Made by a program: the position numbers and the translations under genes | The notes under the pieces: generated by a model | Told to the model about the DNA's origin: nothing | The model's database searches: none | Seen by the model: only the letters and a program-made list of their open reading frames with translations | Shown: in pieces, positions 4,006-6,999 of the stretch | Layout of the letters: every line of letters starts with the position of its first letter | Position numbering within the stretch: the first letter of the stretch is position 1 | Assembly: GCA_030646655.1 (NCBI GenBank) | Contig: JAUSLB010000011.1 | Location: 1-6,999 of the forward strand | DNA: 6,999 nucleotides | From: Deltaproteobacteria bacterium | GTDB lineage: Bacteria > Desulfobacterota > GWC2-55-46 | Direction: 5' to 3'

Positions 4006-6717
4006 CTACCCTACATATACGCACTTGGATGCGGGGGTCCTGGTATCCATGTTGCGGCCCCTGTTTATGTGGTCGTCTATCTCAGCGGCGCAGCCTATCA
4101 TCCTGCCTAAGAGGAAGGTAGTGAACGCGGCTGCCTCAACCTCCTTGTCCGTCATCTTGCCGGAGTTGAATGCCTGCCAGACGATCTTGAGGAGGATAAC
4201 CGCTATGACCGCATCGACATTGACGCAGTAGACGTTCGAGCTTACCTTAAAGTCAAACAGCGCCTGCACGAGGTTCTGGTAGAAATCGAGGAATATGTTG
4301 TATATCCCCTTCTCCTCGAACAGGGCTGAAACGAACCTCTCCCTCGGGTCGTAGTTCACTTCCCTGCCCTTGAATACCGGGTGGTTGACGCACGGTATCT
4401 TGATGTACTCGATATTGCCGAAGGCCTTCTGGTCGGCCTTGTACTTCGCGTACCACTTCGCGTAAGTATCCGCTATCGCCTTTAGGTTCAAATCGTGCTT
4501 GCCGGCAGAGGGGTCTTTAAGGCCCGTGTCCTTGAACCTCTCTATAAGGAACGCTATCGCCTCGTACCCGTTGCCGCCGTGCGCGAAGCCCGTATGCGTC
4601 AAAAAACCCACGAAGGCCTTGTTTATCTGGACCCTTTGCGGGTCCTCGGGGCCGTCCGCGCTAACCCCGCCCTTGCAGCCCTGAGCCGAGATCGTGCCCG
4701 GGCCGTTCGAGATGATGAGGCCCAAGAGCATCGAGAACTCGAACCTCTCGGTCTCTGCCGGCTTCCTGCCGATCAGAGCGAGGAACGCCGCGTCGGTGAA
4801 CGTCCAGTCTGTTATAAGTTCCTCGTTCTTCACATTGCAGAACTTATCCTTCGAGTGCTTGGCGGCGGGCACGCTGCACCCCACGAAGCTTGAGAATATC
4901 CTCGAATACCACGGCAGCGCCATTATCGTTATCTTAGATATCGACCTTCTTATAAGCGGCTCCCATCCGAGCGTCATCCAGACGGCGGAGATGAGCGCGT
5001 CCGTTGAGGGCTTGCCCCCTGCCGCCTCCTTTACGAACTCTATGAAGACGGACCTCTTCTTAAGGCCGTCAATCGCCTTTAGCATTACCTTTGCGAGGGG
5101 ATCGCCCGCCGGGGCCGTCAAGGCCTTACTCGCGTCTTTTGACAGGCCGTTGAGCACGCCTGAATAATTGAACTTGTCAGTCGGGCGGATGAGCCCTGAG
5201 GACTGGAAGAGCTCGAGGAGCAGGCTTGAGGCCTCGAGCGCGCCCTTAACCTTTCCTTTTCCGACGATAGAGATGGCCGCCGAGAGGACCGAGTTAGGGG
5301 AGCTTTCAGCCTCCCGGGCCGCGTCAGCAGCTATGTTCGCCGGGTCGTTAAAGTGATTGAGGTACGCGTTAAAGGCGATATTGGAAAGCGCCCTCTCGTA
5401 ATCAGAGGGGTATCTCTTAAGGAGCGAAAACACAAGGTTCTCTTCGAGCGCGCGCTTGGAAGAATCCAGTATCGAGACGTTATGGACCTTTGTGACCTGA
5501 GTAGCGGGTTCCATAAAGGACGCGCCGCTGGAATCCTTCATCGTCTGCCTCGGGAACTGCGCCCCTATCTGCTTATTGATATAGTCTATCTGCTCGTCAT
5601 ACGGAGAAACGGCCCTTACAGGCTGGATGTCGAGCTCCTTCGGGACGGATATGCCAGCGTTATTGGCGAACCAGCACTTAAGCGACAGATCGCCCTGAGA
5701 ATCGAAGTCAGGCTTTATCCCGTTAAGCTCCATTACCTTTGTGAGGGCCTCTGGGATGTAGGCAATATTAGTGACGACCGCGCCCTTCTTGGAGAATATT
5801 GGGGCCTGGGGCGTATAGACGCCCTTTACCCCGAAATAGTCCATGAACCACTTCTCTTTTGCCTTCGCGTCGTCGCCTGAGCCGGCGAGGCTGCCGGCAT
5901 GGCCGCACGCCTTCGTAAGCCGCGCCTTCCATCTGCCGACAACGCATGCTACGGTGGGCTTATTGATCTCAAGGCCCGCCTCGTAATACCCGCCGGGCTC
6001 CGTATAGATCACAGCCGCCTTTGACCTCTCGTCGTTATCAAGGGCGTAGAAGAACTCCTTCGGGGCGTAATGGATATATACGTCCTTTCCGCTCGATATC
6101 GATGTGGTCGTGCCCCAGCCCTTTGTAAGCAGGTAAACCGCGATAGTGGTAGTGAAGTTCCCTGAGTTGGAAAATAGGGCGACTGAGCCCTTGACGAGCG
6201 ACTCCTCAGGCTTAGTGCCTCCGAGCGCGCCGCCGATCCTCACCTTATTCCACGCATCCGCAACGCCCAAGCAGTTAGAGCCGAAGACATCGACTCCGTT
6301 CGCCTGGCATATAGCCCTTATTACCCTCGCGTCCGAGACAGAGACCTTCTCAGTGAGCACAATGACCTTCCTTAAGTCCGGGTTGTGCCTCACCGCCTCC
6401 GCTACCCCGTCCTTGACGCCTGAGGGGGGAAGGTAGATGACGGCTGTAGTGAACTTATGCCCTGCCTTTATCCCCTCTTTTATCGAGTTGTAAACCGGGA
6501 TGTTGCCGATCTTGGTCTCGAGGAACTGCCCTGACCTGCCGGGGCTCGTGCCGAAGACCACGTTCCCGCCTGAGTAAACATGGCTTACGGGCGTGACAGT
6601 GCGGCTCTCGTTGCCGAGTATGTTGAGCACGCAGACCCTGTCCTCCCTTGTCGCTATCTCAGCAAGGGACCTGATACCGACATAGTAAGGAAATTTTTTG
6701 ACGCCTTCTTTATGCAT
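4006..6717 (-). CDS. aclA: ATP-citrate-lyase alpha-like protein with CoA-ligase domain and two tandem citrate-synthase-like domains
   Basis: The protein (903 residues) resembles the C-terminal part of ATP-citrate lyase (bacterial AclA, usually about 600 residues), which makes citryl-CoA and splits it to acetyl-CoA and oxaloacetate. The N-terminal CoA-binding and succinyl-CoA-synthetase-alpha-like part (about 25-330) has GSNCLGVAD (146-154), FSNSGNFTTT (182-191), TEPGG (239-243) and GHAGS with the expected phospho-histidine His273. The C-terminal part (about 635-903) matches the citrate-synthase homology region: NGPG (671-674), HTGFAHGGNG (708-717), NHPVFKG with His779, NVDAVIAV with Asp835, and GRMIG (871-875). 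The additional block between them (about 385-622) aligns by eye to the same fold and looks like a degenerate second copy. Start: ATG at 6717, behind GGTGAGGA. The upstream neighbour supplies the ATP-grasp subunit, so the two probably form one complex in the cytoplasm. Changed residues in the lyase site mean the exact substrate is uncertain. Confidence 0.85.
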   Translation of the reverse strand: MHKEGVKKFPYYVGIRSLAEIATREDRVCVLNILGNESRTVTPVSHVYSGGNVVFGTSPGRSGQFLETKIGNIPVYNSIKEGIKAGHKFTTAVIYLPPSGVKDGVAEAVRHNPDLRKVIVLTEKVSVSDARVIRAICQANGVDVFGSNCLGVADAWNKVRIGGALGGTKPEESLVKGSVALFSNSGNFTTTIAVYLLTKGWGTTTSISSGKDVYIHYAPKEFFYALDNDERSKAAVIYTEPGGYYEAGLEINKPTVACVVGRWKARLTKACGHAGSLAGSGDDAKAKEKWFMDYFGVKGVYTPQAPIFSKKGAVVTNIAYIPEALTKVMELNGIKPDFDSQGDLSLKCWFANNAGISVPKELDIQPVRAVSPYDEQIDYINKQIGAQFPRQTMKDSSGASFMEPATQVTKVHNVSILDSSKRALEENLVFSLLKRYPSDYERALSNIAFNAYLNHFNDPANIAADAAREAESSPNSVLSAAISIVGKGKVKGALEASSLLLELFQSSGLIRPTDKFNYSGVLNGLSKDASKALTAPAGDPLAKVMLKAIDGLKKRSVFIEFVKEAAGGKPSTDALISAVWMTLGWEPLIRRSISKITIMALPWYSRIFSSFVGCSVPAAKHSKDKFCNVKNEELITDWTFTDAAFLALIGRKPAETERFEFSMLLGLIISNGPGTISAQGCKGGVSADGPEDPQRVQINKAFVGFLTHTGFAHGGNGYEAIAFLIERFKDTGLKDPSAGKHDLNLKAIADTYAKWYAKYKADQKAFGNIEYIKIPCVNHPVFKGREVNYDPRERFVSALFEEKGIYNIFLDFYQNLVQALFDFKVSSNVYCVNVDAVIAVILLKIVWQAFNSGKMTDKEVEAAAFTTFLLGRMIGCAAEIDDHINRGRNMDTRTPASKCVYVG

Positions 6718-6720
6718 GGG

Positions 6721-6728
6721 TCCTCACC
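6721..6728 (-). promoter_or_regulatory. Ribosome binding site of the aclA-like gene
   Basis: GGTGAGGA (6728-6721) stands 3 nt upstream of the ATG at 6717 and decides that start. The 57-nt gap from the aclB-like stop shows no promoter or terminator, so the two genes are probably on one transcript. Confidence 0.6.
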
Positions 6729-6774
6729 TTTTTGAGTAGTAGTCCGAAGAGAATCCTGCCGATGCTTTTATAGA

Positions 6775-6999
6775 TTACTTCCGGGACAGCGCGGCCTTTG
6801 CCTTGGGGACCGGTGCCGCCTGAGACGGGGCGCCGTTCGAGAACTGCGCCCTGCCCTCCTTCTCCATCCACTTATCTACAGCCAATGCGTAGTTGACGAC
6901 CTCGCTCATGGCGGAATCGTGGCCGAAAATCCTGTAGGGCAGCTTAAGGTTCTCAAGCGTGTCCCTCATGTAAGCCATGCCCCTGATGAGGTTCGGGCC
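6775..6999 (-). CDS. aclB: ATP-citrate lyase beta/ATP-grasp subunit (AclB-like), C-terminal end only
   Basis: Only the last 74 residues are in the window; the frame is open to base 6999. The fragment begins GPNLIRGMAYMRDTLENL, followed by LPYRIFGHDSAMSEVVNYAL. This matches the end of the citrate-binding part of ATP-citrate lyase, where GGPNYQEGL precedes [20 protein letters not shown] in the animal enzyme (from memory). That half of the enzyme binds ATP and citrate and forms citryl phosphate with the alpha subunit's histidine. The match ends at about residue 48; the remaining tail is rich in Ala, Pro and Lys (AAPVPKAKAALSRK) and probably disordered, like the linker found at this point in the fused animal enzyme. 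It lies 57 nt upstream of the aclA-like gene. The ATP-grasp catalytic residues lie beyond the window and cannot be checked. Confidence 0.8.
   Translation of the reverse strand, partial: GPNLIRGMAYMRDTLENLKLPYRIFGHDSAMSEVVNYALAVDKWMEKEGRAQFSNGAPSQAAPVPKAKAALSRK

Noticed and set aside
4253..4456. Minus-strand 67-codon frame inside the aclA-like gene
   Set aside because: It is an alternative frame of a conserved region (around His779) and has no separate ribosome site or motif.
4694..5880. Long plus-strand open frames opposite the aclA-like gene (4694-5167, 5168-5356, 5353-5880)
   Set aside because: They lie antisense to a well-supported coding sequence, show no family motifs, and are explained by its codon composition.
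1..6999. tRNA, rRNA, CRISPR array, insertion sequence or riboswitch
   Set aside because: I looked for spaced repeats, transposase-like frames, terminal inverted repeats and tRNA-like cloverleaf motifs in the gaps and saw none; the gaps are too short to hide most of these.

Overview
The window is about 7 kb of bacterial DNA with every recognisable gene on the minus strand, so transcription runs from right to left. It holds two modules. The right half (4006-6999) encodes an ATP-citrate-lyase-like pair: the C-terminal end of a beta/ATP-grasp subunit (aclB-like, cut by the window edge) and a complete, unusually long 903-residue aclA-like subunit. The left half (1-3709) encodes parts of a type II secretion or type IV pilus machine: a GspE/PilB-family ATPase, a GspF/PilC-family membrane platform protein, a divergent pseudopilin, and the start of a pilin with a classical N-terminus.

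Type II secretion/type IV pilus genes imply a diderm-type envelope. The frequent AGG (Arg) and ATA (Ile) codons, moderately high GC, strong AGGAGG ribosome sites and a divergent ATP-citrate lyase would fit an uncultured lineage such as Omnitrophota or a relative of Nitrospirota/Desulfobacterota. This placement is inference only; there is no rRNA or other marker gene here.

Layout on the minus strand, in order of transcription: 6999-6775 aclB-like C-terminus; a 57-nt gap with a ribosome site; 6717-4006 aclA-like gene; a strong 15-bp-stem terminator (3987-3953); a 240-nt AT-richer region with two TATAAT hexamers; gspE 3709-2006; a 128-nt gap with a perfect 14-bp hairpin (1968-1937); gspF 1877-657; a divergent pseudopilin gene 655-230, one nucleotide after gspF and probably translationally coupled to it; an AT-rich gap with a candidate promoter and a tandem 9-bp repeat; and the first 40 codons of a pilin gene at 122-1.

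The two lyase subunits together would convert citrate, ATP and CoA to acetyl-CoA and oxaloacetate, or do a related reaction. The ATPase would drive assembly of pilin/pseudopilin subunits through the GspF platform. The most interesting observation is that the aclA-like protein seems to carry two tandem citrate-synthase-fold domains after its CoA-ligase domain, with recognisable catalytic residues distributed unevenly between them. I know of no described ATP-citrate lyase with that arrangement, but this could not be checked against databases here.
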